Notes: generated from the sequence alone by a model not told the origin. Shown: positions 1-8,702, counted from the first letter of the stretch. The stretch is DNA of 64,000 nucleotides from Oceanicaulis alexandrii DSM 11625 (GCF_000420265.1 NZ_ATUP01000001.1:1364001-1428000), one strand, 5' to 3'. Numbers and translations are program-made.

Positions 1-70
1 AATTGCGAAATCCGGTGAGCTTGAGCCGGGTGACGGCCGGCCCACCGGTGTCAGAACCGCCCAGGGTCAC
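1..70 (-). CDS. recF: RecF N-terminus (partial, runs off the window)
   Basis: This is the first 23 codons of a reading frame that leaves the window at base 1. RecF is an SMC-like ATPase that loads RecA at single-strand gaps. The peptide contains TRLKLTGFRN, which matches the conserved RecF N-terminal strand (RLxLxxFRN). I place the start at a GTG whose bases overlap the dnaN stop (GTGA, 4 bp), as expected for translational coupling. A start slightly further upstream inside dnaN cannot be excluded. dnaN followed by recF is a classic bacterial order. The P-loop lies outside the window, so identity rests on the short motif and the context. Confidence 0.75.
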   Translation of the reverse strand, partial: MTLGGSDTGGPAVTRLKLTGFRN

Positions 71-1185
71 ACCCGCAGCGGCATCAGCACATATTCCGCA
101 TCTGTATCGCCAGAGTCCGTCACGCGCGTCGGCGAGCCGGAGTCGGCCAGCTCGAAGATCGCTTCATCGCCTTCGATCTGGCTGGCCACGTCCAGCAGAT
201 AGCGGGCGTTAAAGCCGATCGTCATCTCATCCGCACTATAGTCGGCGACCAGTTCTTCACTGGCGGCGCCGCTTTCAGGGTTGTTCACCGTGAGCGTGAC
301 CTGACCGGGCGCGAGCGAAAGCTTCACCGACCGCGATTTTTCCTGGCTGATGGTCGCCACACGGTCCACCGCCTGGGCGAAGGGCCCCCGGTCCACGCGC
401 ATGATTTTGTCATTGCCGCGCGGGATCACCCGCTCGTAATCGGGGAAGGTGCCGTCGATCAGTTTCGAGGTCAGAACCGCTGCGCCGAGCTGGAAGCGGA
501 TTTTGCCGTCAGAGACAGACACGTCCACATCACCGTCGAGATCCTCGAGCAGACGGCGCAATTCCTGGATCGGTTTGCGCGGCACGATCACGGCAGGCAT
601 GCCCGCGGCGCCGTCCGGCAGATCGGTTTCCGCCAGCGCCAGACGATGGCCATCGGTGGCCACGGCGCGCAGGGTCTTGCGACCGTCACGCTCGGCGGCG
701 TGCAGATGGATGCCGTTCAGGTAATACCGCGTTTCTTCGGTGGAGATCGCAAACCGAGTCTTGTCGATCAGACGGGCGATCTCGCTGGCGGGCGCGGTGA
801 AGCTGACCGCCAGATCCTCGCTGGGCATCACCGGGAAGTCGCCCGGCGGCAGGATCGGCAGGTTAAAGCGCGACCGTCCCGCTGACAGCAGGATGCGCGG
901 ATCATCGCCGCCCAGCTCCAGGGTCACCTGACTGCCTTCAGGCAATTTGCGGGCGATCTCATAAAGCGTGTGCGCTGGCGCAGTGATCAAGCCTTCACGC
1001 TCCACCTGCGCTTCCGCTTCCTCCACGATCTCCATATCAAGATCGGTGGCGGTGAACCGGGCAAATCCGTCAGAAGCGTTGATCAGAACGTTGGACAGGA
1101 TCGGAATGGTGTTGCGGCGCTCAACGACGGCCTGAACATGGCCAAGGGCCTTGAGCAGGATCGCGCGCTCGATGGTGAGCTTCAT
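67..1185 (-). CDS. dnaN: DNA polymerase III beta subunit (sliding clamp)
   Basis: The beta clamp is a ring that encircles DNA and tethers DNA polymerase III and repair polymerases. The 372-residue protein has the usual length for three clamp domains. It opens with MKLTIERAILLKALGHVQ and ends with the typical YVLMPLRV tail, which lines the protein-binding pocket. RNTIPILSNVLI and VATDGHRLAL are clamp signatures near residues 24 and 176. A GAGG ribosome site precedes the ATG. The gene lies downstream of dnaA on the same strand, but a strong hairpin separates the two, so dnaN probably has its own promoter in the 70 bp upstream. It overlaps recF by 4 bp. Confidence 0.97.
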   Translation of the reverse strand: MKLTIERAILLKALGHVQAVVERRNTIPILSNVLINASDGFARFTATDLDMEIVEEAEAQVEREGLITAPAHTLYEIARKLPEGSQVTLELGGDDPRILLSAGRSRFNLPILPPGDFPVMPSEDLAVSFTAPASEIARLIDKTRFAISTEETRYYLNGIHLHAAERDGRKTLRAVATDGHRLALAETDLPDGAAGMPAVIVPRKPIQELRRLLEDLDGDVDVSVSDGKIRFQLGAAVLTSKLIDGTFPDYERVIPRGNDKIMRVDRGPFAQAVDRVATISQEKSRSVKLSLAPGQVTLTVNNPESGAASEELVADYSADEMTIGFNARYLLDVASQIEGDEAIFELADSGSPTRVTDSGDTDAEYVLMPLRV

Positions 1186-1257
1186 ATGTCGCCTCGAACA
1201 GAAAATTCAAAACACATGGCGAGAATCGCCTGATTTGGGTGCAGCACAATAGCCTAA

Positions 1258-1296
1258 AAAAAACGACCGCAAGAAGGGGTCTTGCGGTCGTTTTTT
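1258..1296 (-). terminator. Intrinsic terminator after dnaA
   Basis: A 10 bp perfect stem, CGACCGCAAG with CTTGCGGTCG, has a 7 nt loop. A run of six or more A sits on one side and six T on the other, so it can work in both directions. It lies 12 bp beyond the dnaA stop and upstream of dnaN, and should separate dnaA and dnaN transcripts. Confidence 0.9.
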
Positions 1297-1308
1297 CAAT
1301 TGAACTGC

Positions 1309-2751
1309 TTAACCGCGCAGGCGTCGCCGCAACGCCTCGACATCTTCAGCCAGAACAGCGTCCGATGTGAGGGTCTCGGTGATCTTGTTCACCGCATGAA
1401 TAACGGTGGAATGGTCACGCCCGCCAAAGCGCCGACCAATGTCCGGCAGCGACCGCGTCGTCATGGTTTTCGCCAGATACATGGCGATATGGCGCGGGCG
1501 CACCACGGCTTTTGTGCGGCGCTTGGAGATCAGGTCATCCACCGTGATGGAGAAATAGCTCGCCGCCATTTTCTGGATGTCGTCCACCGTAATGCGGCGC
1601 TCGGCCTTCACCGGCAGCTCGCCCAGCGCCTCCTCCACCGTCTCCATGGTGACGGGACGGTTCATATAGGCGGTGCGCACGATGATGTTGTTCAGAACGC
1701 CTTCAAGCTCTCGCGCGGAACTGGTGACCCGGGCCGCCAGGAAATCCCGCACGGTCTCCGGCACTTCCAGATCCGGACAATGATTGCGCGCCTGGGCGAT
1801 CTTGCAATCGAGGATCTTGCGACGCAGATCGAGATCCGGGCCCTGGAGCGGGCAATTGAATCCCCCCGCCATCACATTGCGCAGACGATCATCGGACACG
1901 CTGAGCTGGGACGGTGCGCAATGAGAGGCGAGCACCACCTGCTTTTCCGCGCTGATGAGGGATGTGACCGTCTGCAGGAACTCGTCTTCGGTGCGAGGCT
2001 TGCCGCAAATGAAGTGCACGTCGTCGATCAGCAGCATGTCGCAATCACGCACCAGATCCTTGAACGGCTGGACATCACGCGCCCGAAGCGCGGACTGGAA
2101 GCCGTTCAGGAACTCTTCCGCTGTCAGGTAGAGCACCTTCTTGCGTTTGCCGCTCAGCGAGGCGGCGTGCGCGATCGCAGCCAGAAGGTGGGATTTGCCC
2201 ACCCCGTAATCGCCATGGAAAAAGACCGGATTGAACGGCGGAGCATCGGCGCTGGCCACGGCGCGGGCCGCGGTCGCCGCCATCATGTTCGCCGAACCGA
2301 CCATGAAAGTGTCGAAGGTGAAGCGCGCTTCGCGTTTGGCGTCGCTGTCTTCCACCGTGTCTTCCACAAGCGGCAGGGCTGCGGTTTCCGACATGCCGCC
2401 CGCCGACAGGGCGGCCACGCTGACGGTATTCGACTTCTGCGTGGCGAGCGTTTTTTCCGTGCAGATCAGAATATCGCAGGCCTGCTCGGCTACGGTCGCC
2501 CACAGGGCGCGCAGACGCATGCCGACATTGTCTTCCACCCAGGAACGGCCGAACTCGTTCGGACAGATCACGCAGACGCGTCCCGCAGCATCCAGCTCCA
2601 CGCGAAGACGCGCGATCTCGGCGGCGTAGACAAGATCTCCGCACTCTTCACGCAAGCGGGCGCGGACTGCGCGCCAGACGGCGACGATCGAGCTGGAATC
2701 CATCATGGCCGCACCGTCACGTCGTGCCGTCGCATCTTGAGAATACCCCAT
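1309..2751 (-). CDS. dnaA: Chromosomal replication initiator DnaA
   Basis: DnaA binds DnaA boxes at oriC, melts the origin and loads the helicase. From the ATG at 2751 the protein has 480 residues. It has an N-terminal interaction domain, a linker at about 100-145, an AAA+ core with Walker A GDYGVGKS (180-187) and Walker B MLLIDDVHF, and a C-terminal box-binding domain with the signature GGRDHSTVIHAVNKI. The Walker A reads GD where many DnaA proteins have GG, and Ser replaces the usual Thr; both are compatible with nucleotide binding. I chose ATG 2751 over the upstream TTG at 2760 because GAAGG lies 9 bases before it. A further ATG pair 15 codons in is also possible. The gene is followed by a strong terminator. 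Confidence 0.96.
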   Translation of the reverse strand: MGYSQDATARRDGAAMMDSSSIVAVWRAVRARLREECGDLVYAAEIARLRVELDAAGRVCVICPNEFGRSWVEDNVGMRLRALWATVAEQACDILICTEKTLATQKSNTVSVAALSAGGMSETAALPLVEDTVEDSDAKREARFTFDTFMVGSANMMAATAARAVASADAPPFNPVFFHGDYGVGKSHLLAAIAHAASLSGKRKKVLYLTAEEFLNGFQSALRARDVQPFKDLVRDCDMLLIDDVHFICGKPRTEDEFLQTVTSLISAEKQVVLASHCAPSQLSVSDDRLRNVMAGGFNCPLQGPDLDLRRKILDCKIAQARNHCPDLEVPETVRDFLAARVTSSARELEGVLNNIIVRTAYMNRPVTMETVEEALGELPVKAERRITVDDIQKMAASYFSITVDDLISKRRTKAVVRPRHIAMYLAKTMTTRSLPDIGRRFGGRDHSTVIHAVNKITETLTSDAVLAEDVEALRRRLRG

Positions 2752-3145
2752 ATGCCCCAACCTTCATTTCACTCTGCGCGCCCTGGTAATCCCAGGGTCA
2801 CGGCTTTAATTTTGAACGCAGCTTTCCCGCACCGAGCGCGCATCTTTCTGCGCTCAGCGACCATCCTTTGGTCCGTGTGGGGACTGCTCCGTCGAGACCC
2901 TCAGGTTACCGTCACGAGCGAGCGAATCAACATGATTAACCCACGCATTTTCCGGATTCCGCGCTTGACAGGTTGATTCCTAAAGCAGGTCGGGCGTTTG
3001 GCGATCTGAAAAAAATTTCGCTGTTTTCAGGGCTTGCGTCGCAGCGATTTCATGATCTAGCGACAGACAGGCCAGCCTCAGGAATATCGCAATTACCTCA
3101 CTGAAAGATATGGAGGTTTTCAGATGCACCAAAATGACGCAGAAC
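2752..3145. promoter_or_regulatory. Noncoding upstream region of dnaA with three clustered GANTC sites
   Basis: This stretch lies between dnaA and the rpsT terminator and holds no convincing gene. Three GANTC motifs (2924-2928, 2955-2959, 2975-2979) fall within 56 bp, just upstream of dnaA. GANTC is the methylation target of the alphaproteobacterial cell-cycle enzyme CcrM, and in Caulobacter the methylation state of the dnaA promoter affects its activity. No good match to the DnaA box TTATCCACA and no CtrA-type TTAA-N7-TTAA was seen, so I do not call it oriC. Confidence 0.5.
2903..2930 (-). promoter_or_regulatory. Candidate dnaA promoter
   Basis: Read on the minus strand, TTGATT (2930-2925) and TAACCT (2908-2903) are 16 bp apart and point to dnaA. 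The -35 overlaps a GANTC site. A leader of about 145 nt would result. The match to consensus is modest, so this is a proposal only. Confidence 0.35.
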
Positions 3146-3187
3146 AAAAAAGAACGCCCGCACGGGTTCGTGCGAGCGTTCTTTTTT
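3146..3187 (-). terminator. Intrinsic terminator after rpsT
   Basis: A long stem pairs AAAAAAGAACGC with GCGTTCTTTTTT, continued by CCGCAC/GTGCGA around a GGGTTC loop. The T run lies on the minus-strand 3' side, 20 bp beyond the rpsT stop. Confidence 0.9.
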
Positions 3188-3208
3188 AGTCCGGGTATGG
3201 AGCGTGTT

Positions 3209-3478
3209 TTACGACGCCGCCATAGACTTCACGCGAGCCGAAAGGCGCGAGACCTTGCGAGCGCCGGTGTTCTTGTGGATGACGCCTTTGCTGACCGCTT
3301 TCATCAGTTCGGACTCAGCCGTGCGAAGCGCGGCGCGCGCCTGATCCTGGTCGCCGGTGGCGATGGCCAGGTCCAGCTTCTTCACATACGTGCGCATGCG
3401 AGTGCGGCGGGCTTTGTTCAGAGCGGTGCGGCGCTCAATCTTGCGCGCCATTTTCTTGGCGGAGGACGTGTTCGCCAT
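3209..3478 (-). CDS. rpsT: 30S ribosomal protein S20
   Basis: S20 binds 16S rRNA early in small-subunit assembly. The 89-residue product is Lys/Arg rich and starts [17 protein letters not shown], typical of bacterial S20, with the conserved [15 protein letters not shown] near residue 65. It is monocistronic here, with its own promoter upstream (3550-3578) and a strong terminator. In Caulobacter relatives rpsT also lies directly upstream of dnaA. Confidence 0.97.
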   Translation of the reverse strand: MANTSSAKKMARKIERRTALNKARRTRMRTYVKKLDLAIATGDQDQARAALRTAESELMKAVSKGVIHKNTGARKVSRLSARVKSMAAS

Positions 3479-3547
3479 AAGATCTCCAGATCCGTATGAT
3501 CAAGGGCGCCTGGCCAGAGCCGGCCGCCGGGTAAAACTATGAGGCGC

Positions 3548-3590
3548 GGCGTATACCGGTCCCCGCAGGTGCGGTCAACAGGTATACGCC
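3548..3590 (-). promoter_or_regulatory. rpsT promoter embedded in a 10 bp inverted repeat
   Basis: On the minus strand TTGACC (3578-3573) and TATACG (3555-3550) are separated by exactly 17 bp, giving a near-consensus promoter about 72 bp upstream of rpsT. A perfect inverted repeat, GGCGTATACC (3548-3557) and GGTATACGCC (3581-3590), overlaps the -10 and lies just upstream of the -35. This is a layout expected for a repressor or growth-rate control site, though no regulator is identified. Confidence 0.65.
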
Positions 3591-3598
3591 AAAATTCA

Positions 3599-4375
3599 TC
3601 ACCGGTGTTTGAAATGCGCAGCGCGTTTGTCAGCAAACGCAGCCATGCCCTCGGTCTGATCCTCGGTGGCGAATTGGGACTGGAACACGCGGCGTTCAAA
3701 GCGAACGCCTTCGGCCAGACCCATTTCAAACGCCGTATTGACGGCCTCTTTGGTCATCATGGCGATAGGCAGGGATTTGGATGCGATCGTGGTGGCCGCC
3801 TCCATCGCCACGTCCAGCAGCTCTTCGGCCGGCACGACGCGGCTGACCAGCCCCGCGCGCTCGGCTTCCTTGGCCGGCATCATGCGCCCGGTCAGGCACA
3901 TGTCCATGGCCTTGGCCTTGCCCACGGCGCGCGGCAGACGCTGGGTGCCGCCCGCGCCCGGCATGACGCCGAGATTGATCTCGGGCTGGCCGAACTTGGC
4001 GGTTTCAGAGGCGATGATGAAATCACACATCATCGCGATCTCGCAGCCGCCGCCCAGCGCATAGCCGGACACCGCCGCGATGATCGGTTTTCTGAAGCGC
4101 GCCACGCTCTCCCACGACTCTGCGAAGGGGTCGTGCTTGTACAGGGAGATGAAATCCTTCTCCTGCAGCTCCTTGATGTCGGCGCCGGCGGCGAACGCCT
4201 TGGCCGAGCCGGTCAGGATCACGCAACCGATGTCCTCATCGCGCTCGAACGCAGCCAGCGCATCCTTGAGCTCATTGGTCAGCTCGTCACACAGCGCGTT
4301 CAGGGCGGACGGACGGTCCAGGGTGATAACGCCCACACGGCCTTCGGTTTTTACTTGGATCGTATTGTAGGCCAT
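3599..4375 (-). CDS. Enoyl-CoA hydratase (crotonase family)
   Basis: This enzyme hydrates trans-2-enoyl-CoA to 3-hydroxyacyl-CoA in beta-oxidation or amino acid breakdown. The 258-residue protein has the crotonase fold signatures. [11 protein letters not shown] (about 60-70) supplies an oxyanion-hole glycine. [19 protein letters not shown] (about 103-121) and [17 protein letters not shown] (about 134-150) place the two catalytic glutamates expected of a short-chain hydratase. The C-terminus is the usual [10 protein letters not shown]. An echA-type gene beside rpsT is common in this bacterial group. It may be co-oriented with rpsT but probably not co-transcribed, because rpsT has its own promoter. 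Confidence 0.92.
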   Translation of the reverse strand: MAYNTIQVKTEGRVGVITLDRPSALNALCDELTNELKDALAAFERDEDIGCVILTGSAKAFAAGADIKELQEKDFISLYKHDPFAESWESVARFRKPIIAAVSGYALGGGCEIAMMCDFIIASETAKFGQPEINLGVMPGAGGTQRLPRAVGKAKAMDMCLTGRMMPAKEAERAGLVSRVVPAEELLDVAMEAATTIASKSLPIAMMTKEAVNTAFEMGLAEGVRFERRVFQSQFATEDQTEGMAAFADKRAAHFKHR

Positions 4376-4481
4376 GCGGCCCTCCGATGCAGTTACACGC
4401 TCTTCAGCGCAGGGTATGCGGCAAAACGGGCGCCCTCTTAGCGGAAGCCAAGGCGCGGGTCACCCCCGCGCCGTCATCCGC

Positions 4482-5396
4482 TTACTGGATTTGCCAGACA
4501 CCATATCCCAGATTGCGCAGCACTTCCGCCAACCCCTCAGGGCCAGGCAAATGCCCGACGCCGACCGCGATCATGACATCTTCATCGCCCATCATGATCT
4601 GGTCGATCTGCTCTGCCCAATCGTAATTCCGGTTCACGATCAGGGCTTGATACATTTCAGGAGAGTCCGACTTCATGCGATCATTGATCATGTGATCAAT
4701 CGCCTCGATATCCCCGACTTCCCAGGCCATGGCCAGCTCATCGAGCAAATACGGCTCTTCGACAGATTGCTCGAGCGAGCTTTCCAGATCGCGCAGCTGA
4801 ACGGCCTGCGGCAGACCCGCCAGGAAGCCGAGTTGCTGCTCCGCCGTTTCGAAATACCGCACATCATCGGTGATCGGCTCGATCATGGCCTGAAGCGCGA
4901 CTTCAACGCCGTATTGCGGATCATACCCCTGAGCCATGGCCATGGAGGACGCCAGAGACACGCTCGCGAGCCAAGGCTGCAACGGATCCAGTGAGGCCAT
5001 CATGGCTTCCGCCGGCACGCCCATCCGCTGGGCGAGGGTCGCCAGATTGGCCTTGCCCTCATCACTCAGCATGGACGACAGCGTCTGGCCCTGGGGGTTC
5101 AGGCCCAATTGCGGGACAAGCGCCTGGATCTGGGCCTGCGCTTCAGCGCTGTGCACATCCGCTTCGAACCAGACCTGGTCCACGCTCGCCAGAAGCTCTT
5201 CGAAATAGGTGGTCCGCCATTCGGTTTCAGGCTTGAGCAGGTGAATGGTGCCGATGATGTAAGCGACATTATCCTCATCCTCGAGCATCCACATGCTCGG
5301 CCCGAGCTCGGCCTCCTCCACGTCCATGGTTTGAGCAACCGCCGGCGTGGCGAACACAGTCAGGGCCAGAAGCGCCCAGAGAATACGGTCCAGCAT
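4482..5396 (-). CDS. Exported TraB/GumN family protein
   Basis: The product is a 304-residue protein with a cleavable signal peptide (LLALTVFATPAVAQ, about 8-21). It contains the family motifs YIIGTIHLL (about 46-54), YGVEVAL in the middle, VNRNYDWAEQI and the C-terminal GVGHLPGPEGLAEVLRNLGY. TraB/GumN proteins share a fold with Tiki metalloproteases, where the GxxH motifs bind metal; in bacteria the substrate is generally unknown. It is expected in the periplasm. It lies between echA and mutM on the same strand, with 110 bp to each neighbour, so a separate transcript is likely. Confidence 0.85.
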   Translation of the reverse strand: MLDRILWALLALTVFATPAVAQTMDVEEAELGPSMWMLEDEDNVAYIIGTIHLLKPETEWRTTYFEELLASVDQVWFEADVHSAEAQAQIQALVPQLGLNPQGQTLSSMLSDEGKANLATLAQRMGVPAEAMMASLDPLQPWLASVSLASSMAMAQGYDPQYGVEVALQAMIEPITDDVRYFETAEQQLGFLAGLPQAVQLRDLESSLEQSVEEPYLLDELAMAWEVGDIEAIDHMINDRMKSDSPEMYQALIVNRNYDWAEQIDQIMMGDEDVMIAVGVGHLPGPEGLAEVLRNLGYGVWQIQ

Positions 5397-5506
5397 AAAA
5401 TGCCTCTCTTTAATTCAGATCGTGACGCAAAGGGATAAACGCCCGGGGACGGGGTTCAACCCAAACCGGTATGGTTAACAAAAGTTCATGTTGAGAACAG
5501 GTCTGG

Positions 5507-6367
5507 CTAGCGCTGGCAGGACGGACAGAAAAAGCTCGACCGGCCCGACTGAACGATGCGCTCGACACGGCTGTCCTCACAGCGATGACAGGGTTCGCCT
5601 TCGCGCCCATAGACGTCAAACCGGTGCTGGAAATACCCCATGGCGCCGTCGGCACCGGCATAGTCGCGCAAGGTGGAGCCGCCCGCCTCGATCGCTTCGG
5701 CGATGACGTCGCGCACCGCCGGCGCCAGACGGGCGGCCCGGGCGCCGGGTATGGAGTTGCATAGCCGCCTGGGGCTGATCTTCGCCCGCCACAACGCCTC
5801 GCAGACATAGATATTGCCCAGGCCCGCCACGACGCTCTGATCCAGAAGCCCCGCCTTGACCGGGCTGCGCCGGGTCTTGAAGGCTTCATTGAGCCGGTCT
5901 TCTGAAAACCCGTTCGACAAGGGCTCCGGCCCCAGGTCCTTCAGATAGGGCTGGATGTCTTCCTGGTCGGTTTCATAGAGCGTCATGAAGCCGAAGCGGC
6001 GCGGATCGTTTTACGTGACCGTCACGCCGCCCTCGATGTGAAACACCACATGATCATGGGTCGGATTGGCGGGCGCGGCGTAGACGAAATCACCCGGCTG
6101 CCGGCTCAGATCGTCTGCCGTCACCGAGAACCGGCCCGACATCCCCAGATGCATCAGCAAGGTCTCGCCCGAGCCCAGCCGCGCCAGCAGATATTTTGAC
6201 CGCCGATCCAGCCTTTCCACCACAGTTCCGGTCAGGCGCTCTGCAAAGCGTTCGGGAAACGGGAACCGCAAGTCCGGGCGCCGCGCTTCGGCCCGCAGAA
6301 TCCGGCGACCCTCCATCGCGGGGGTCAGGCCGCGTCGCACTGTCTCGACTTCAGGCAATTCCGGCAT
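5507..6367 (-). pseudogene. mutM: Formamidopyrimidine-DNA glycosylase interrupted by an in-frame stop
   Basis: MutM (Fpg) excises 8-oxoguanine. Starting at ATG 6367 the frame encodes [14 protein letters not shown], including the catalytic Pro2 and Glu3, and the RSKYLLARL lysine. It then meets TAA at 6013-6011. Translation beyond the stop, in the same frame, resumes at once with [14 protein letters not shown], so the TAA replaces the Tyr codon of the conserved YNDPRRFGF motif. The rest is intact: helix-two-turn-helix [17 protein letters not shown] and zinc finger CHRC...CPSC. One base change explains it. The truncated 118-residue product would lack the DNA-binding domains. It could be a true pseudogene, a sequencing error, or read through. 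A separate start at the ATG 5986 would give only the C-terminal half. Confidence 0.85.
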
Positions 6368-6412
6368 CACACTCTTCCGCACAGACAATCCTCGAGGGGG
6401 AGGACATAGGCC

Positions 6413-7057
6413 ATGAGCCCAGCGCGCGCGAGCCTTGTGCCTGTCGAAAACGCGATCACCATCGTCACGGCGGCGCTTGATGCGCTTGTCCGACGCCGGG
6501 CGTCCATTGACGCCCCGGTCGAGTATGTCCGGCGCGTCGCGCACCCCTGGACGGATGACCTGGCGTTTGAGCTGGCGCTGCAGATCGACGCCGCCCAGAC
6601 CGGGGGCGAGCTGCAACCGATGCAGGAAGTCTCCACCGCCTTTCGCCGGGTGGCGCGGGACGCCCCGGAGATGAAGGTGCGGCTCGTTCAGGGTCTGCCC
6701 CACACCATCCGCTGGCGCATTTACGCCCCCGATGACAGCGCGTTGTTGGAGCAACCTGTGGCCCTGCACAGCCAATGGCGCGGCGCCTGGCCGCATCTGA
6801 GCCGCGCCTGTGATGATCTGGCCCAGACTCGCGCCAGCCTGCGCGTGTTGGCGACCCAGGCGGACCCCGACAGGGATGTGGACGGCCTGACCCTCGCCAC
6901 CGCTTGCGCCTACAGGATCTCAGCCTTCGCCCCGCCGCGCGAACCCGTGCTGCTGGCGTTTTATGCGCCCGAGGGCGGCTGGCGCAGTCAGGCCGGCTTC
7001 TCGCTTTACAGCTACAAGACCGGAGAGCAGGCCGTGACGCCGCTCGCCCCGGGTTGA
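6413..7057 (+). CDS. Hypothetical protein upstream of ubiE
   Basis: I do not recognise this 214-residue protein. It has a strong ribosome site (GGGGGAGGAC, 9 bp before the ATG), starts 45 bp from the divergent mutM, and ends 61 bp before ubiE, so it may share the ubiE transcript. It has no signal peptide or membrane segment and appears cytoplasmic. It is fairly rich in Ala and Arg, with a C-terminal stretch of alternating hydrophobic strands ([20 protein letters not shown]). Confidence 0.7.
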   Translation: MSPARASLVPVENAITIVTAALDALVRRRASIDAPVEYVRRVAHPWTDDLAFELALQIDAAQTGGELQPMQEVSTAFRRVARDAPEMKVRLVQGLPHTIRWRIYAPDDSALLEQPVALHSQWRGAWPHLSRACDDLAQTRASLRVLATQADPDRDVDGLTLATACAYRISAFAPPREPVLLAFYAPEGGWRSQAGFSLYSYKTGEQAVTPLAPG

Positions 7058-7118
7058 GGCGAAACGGCGCGGCATCTCAGACTGGCGTTCCGCGCCCGTG
7101 CGCACTAGCTTGCCCGTC

Positions 7119-7892
7119 ATGACCCAGACTTCAGATCACGACACCGTCTCCTTTGGTTTCAAGGATGTGGCCCGCACCGAAAAGCAGGGCCTTGTCCGCA
7201 ACGTGTTTGACCGTTCGGCGCGCAAATACGACCTGATGAATGATCTGATGAGCCTGGGGGTTCACCGGGTCTGGAAAGACATCACCGTGACCAAGGCCGG
7301 ACCGCGTCCCGGCGCGCGCCTGATCGATGTGGCGGGCGGAACCGGCGACATCGCCCGCGCCTGGCTCGATCGCGCCGACGCGCTGACTGAACGCCGCGGC
7401 AGTGACCAATACGCCGAAGCCGTAGTCGCCGACATCAACGAACAGATGCTGCTGGCGGGCCTCAAGCGCGGCGACCGCGCCCGGCTCGACTGGTGCACCG
7501 CGAACGCGGAATGCCTGCCTTTTGAGAGCGGTGTCGCGGACGCCGTCACCATCGGCTTCGGCATTCGCAACGTCACCGACCGGATCAAGGCGCTCAAAGA
7601 CATGCGCCGCGTGCTCAAGCCCGGCGGACGCTTTGTCTGTCTGGAATTTTCGCGCCCCACCACGCGCCCGCTCGAGAAGCTTTATGACGCCTGGTCCTTC
7701 GGCGCCATTCCACAGATCGGCGAATGGATCGCGAAAGACCGCGACAGCTATCAGTATCTGGTGGAGTCCATCCGCAAATTTCCCCATCAGGACGCCTTCG
7801 CGGCCGAGCTGGAAGAGGCCGGGTTCGCCCGCGTCAGCGTGACGAACCTGTCCGGCGGCATCGCCGCGATCCATATGGGCTGGAAAGTCTAG
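7119..7892 (+). CDS. ubiE: Ubiquinone/menaquinone biosynthesis C-methyltransferase UbiE
   Basis: UbiE carries out the C-methylation step that precedes the final hydroxylation in ubiquinone synthesis, using S-adenosylmethionine. Signatures are RNVFDRSARKYDLMNDLMS at the N-terminus, the SAM motif DVAGGTGDIAR (about 69-79), and the UbiE-specific GFGIRNVTDRIKALKDMRRV followed by LKPGGRFVCLEFS. I chose ATG 7119, giving 257 residues; the GTG at 7098 would add seven unsupported residues. No clear ribosome site precedes it. ubiE is usually adjacent to ubiB; here a three-gene module (7996-9936) separates them. Confidence 0.95.
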   Translation: MTQTSDHDTVSFGFKDVARTEKQGLVRNVFDRSARKYDLMNDLMSLGVHRVWKDITVTKAGPRPGARLIDVAGGTGDIARAWLDRADALTERRGSDQYAEAVVADINEQMLLAGLKRGDRARLDWCTANAECLPFESGVADAVTIGFGIRNVTDRIKALKDMRRVLKPGGRFVCLEFSRPTTRPLEKLYDAWSFGAIPQIGEWIAKDRDSYQYLVESIRKFPHQDAFAAELEEAGFARVSVTNLSGGIAAIHMGWKV

Positions 7893-7995
7893 GCGGACCT
7901 TTCCAACTTTTTTCACGCGTCCTGTCGAAACGGGCACGGCTCAACCGTCCTTGGATCATCCCTGTCATGTCGGCAGGGAGAACAGGGAGGGAGCG

Positions 7996-8361
7996 ATGCA
8001 GTTTGCACTCCTCATTTATGAAACCGCGCGCGATTTCGCTCGCAGGCAGGGATCGGGGGCTGCGGCCTACTGGTCGAGCTGGACAGCGTATTCAGGCGCG
8101 CTCAACCCCCATACGCATCTGGGCGCCTGCCTGCAGGCGCCGGAGACCGGCGTCGTGTTGCGGCGCGCCGGCGAACACCGACGACTGAGCGACGGCCCCT
8201 ATTCAGACTCGCCCGAACAGCTGGGCGGCGTCATTATGATCGATATGAACAGTGTCGAGGATGCGCTTAGCTGGGCCGAACGCTGCCCGGCGGCCCGCAA
8301 TGGCGCCGTCGAGGTGCGTCCCCTTCAACTGATCAGCGACAACACGGAGACCCCGTCATGA
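7996..8361 (+). CDS. YCII (DGPF) domain protein 1
   Basis: A 121-residue dimeric alpha-beta barrel type protein of the YCII-related family, recognised from MQFALLIYET at the start, the DGPYSDSPEQLGG motif (about 71-83), and a VEDALSWAERCP helix. The family has a fold like muconolactone isomerase, but activity is mostly unproven. It has a strong ribosome site (GGGAGGGAGCG). It overlaps the next YCII gene by ATGA and precedes an ECF42-type sigma factor, the known genomic companion of this family. It is more divergent than its neighbour, with an atypical N-terminal half. Confidence 0.85.
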   Translation: MQFALLIYETARDFARRQGSGAAAYWSSWTAYSGALNPHTHLGACLQAPETGVVLRRAGEHRRLSDGPYSDSPEQLGGVIMIDMNSVEDALSWAERCPAARNGAVEVRPLQLISDNTETPS

Positions 8362-8702
8362 AATACGCCCTTTTGATTTATGGCGCGGAAAGCCAGTGGA
8401 ACGCGCTGAGCGAAGCCGAGCAAATGGTCATGTTTGAAAAGCATGGCGCGTATTCTGAAGCGCTGGTCCAAGCCGGCCTGATGGTGTCGGGCGAACCGCT
8501 GGATGTGGCTGAAACCGCCAAACGCATCACCGATGACGGCGTGCAGGACGGTCCCTATGCCGACACCAAGGAGCAGCTGGGCGGGTTCTATGTGATCGAA
8601 GCGGACAGCCTTGAGACGGCGCTGGACTGGGCGGCGAAATGCCCGCGCCTGCCCGGCGACCAGATCGAGGTTCGTCCCGTCCCGGCCTATGGCGACGCCT
8701 GA
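8358..8702 (+). CDS. YCII (DGPF) domain protein 2
   Basis: A 114-residue YCII-family protein with MKYALLIYGAESQW, the DGPYADTKEQLGGFYVIE motif (about 75-92) and ALDWAAKCPRLPG, closer to the family consensus than its upstream paralogue. The start codon overlaps the previous stop (ATGA), and its last 14 bases overlap the sigma factor gene, so the three are almost certainly co-translated. It probably works with, or is controlled by, the sigma factor; the reaction is unknown. Confidence 0.9.
   Translation: MKYALLIYGAESQWNALSEAEQMVMFEKHGAYSEALVQAGLMVSGEPLDVAETAKRITDDGVQDGPYADTKEQLGGFYVIEADSLETALDWAAKCPRLPGDQIEVRPVPAYGDA

Noticed and set aside
1282-2976. Long open frame on the plus strand opposite dnaA
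   Set aside because: It mirrors the dnaA codons, has no ribosome site and no recognisable domain; high GC leaves antisense frames open.
2752-3145. Possible chromosomal origin next to dnaA
   Set aside because: No cluster of DnaA boxes matching TTATCCACA and no clear AT-rich unwinding tract. In Caulobacter relatives the origin is not at this gap.
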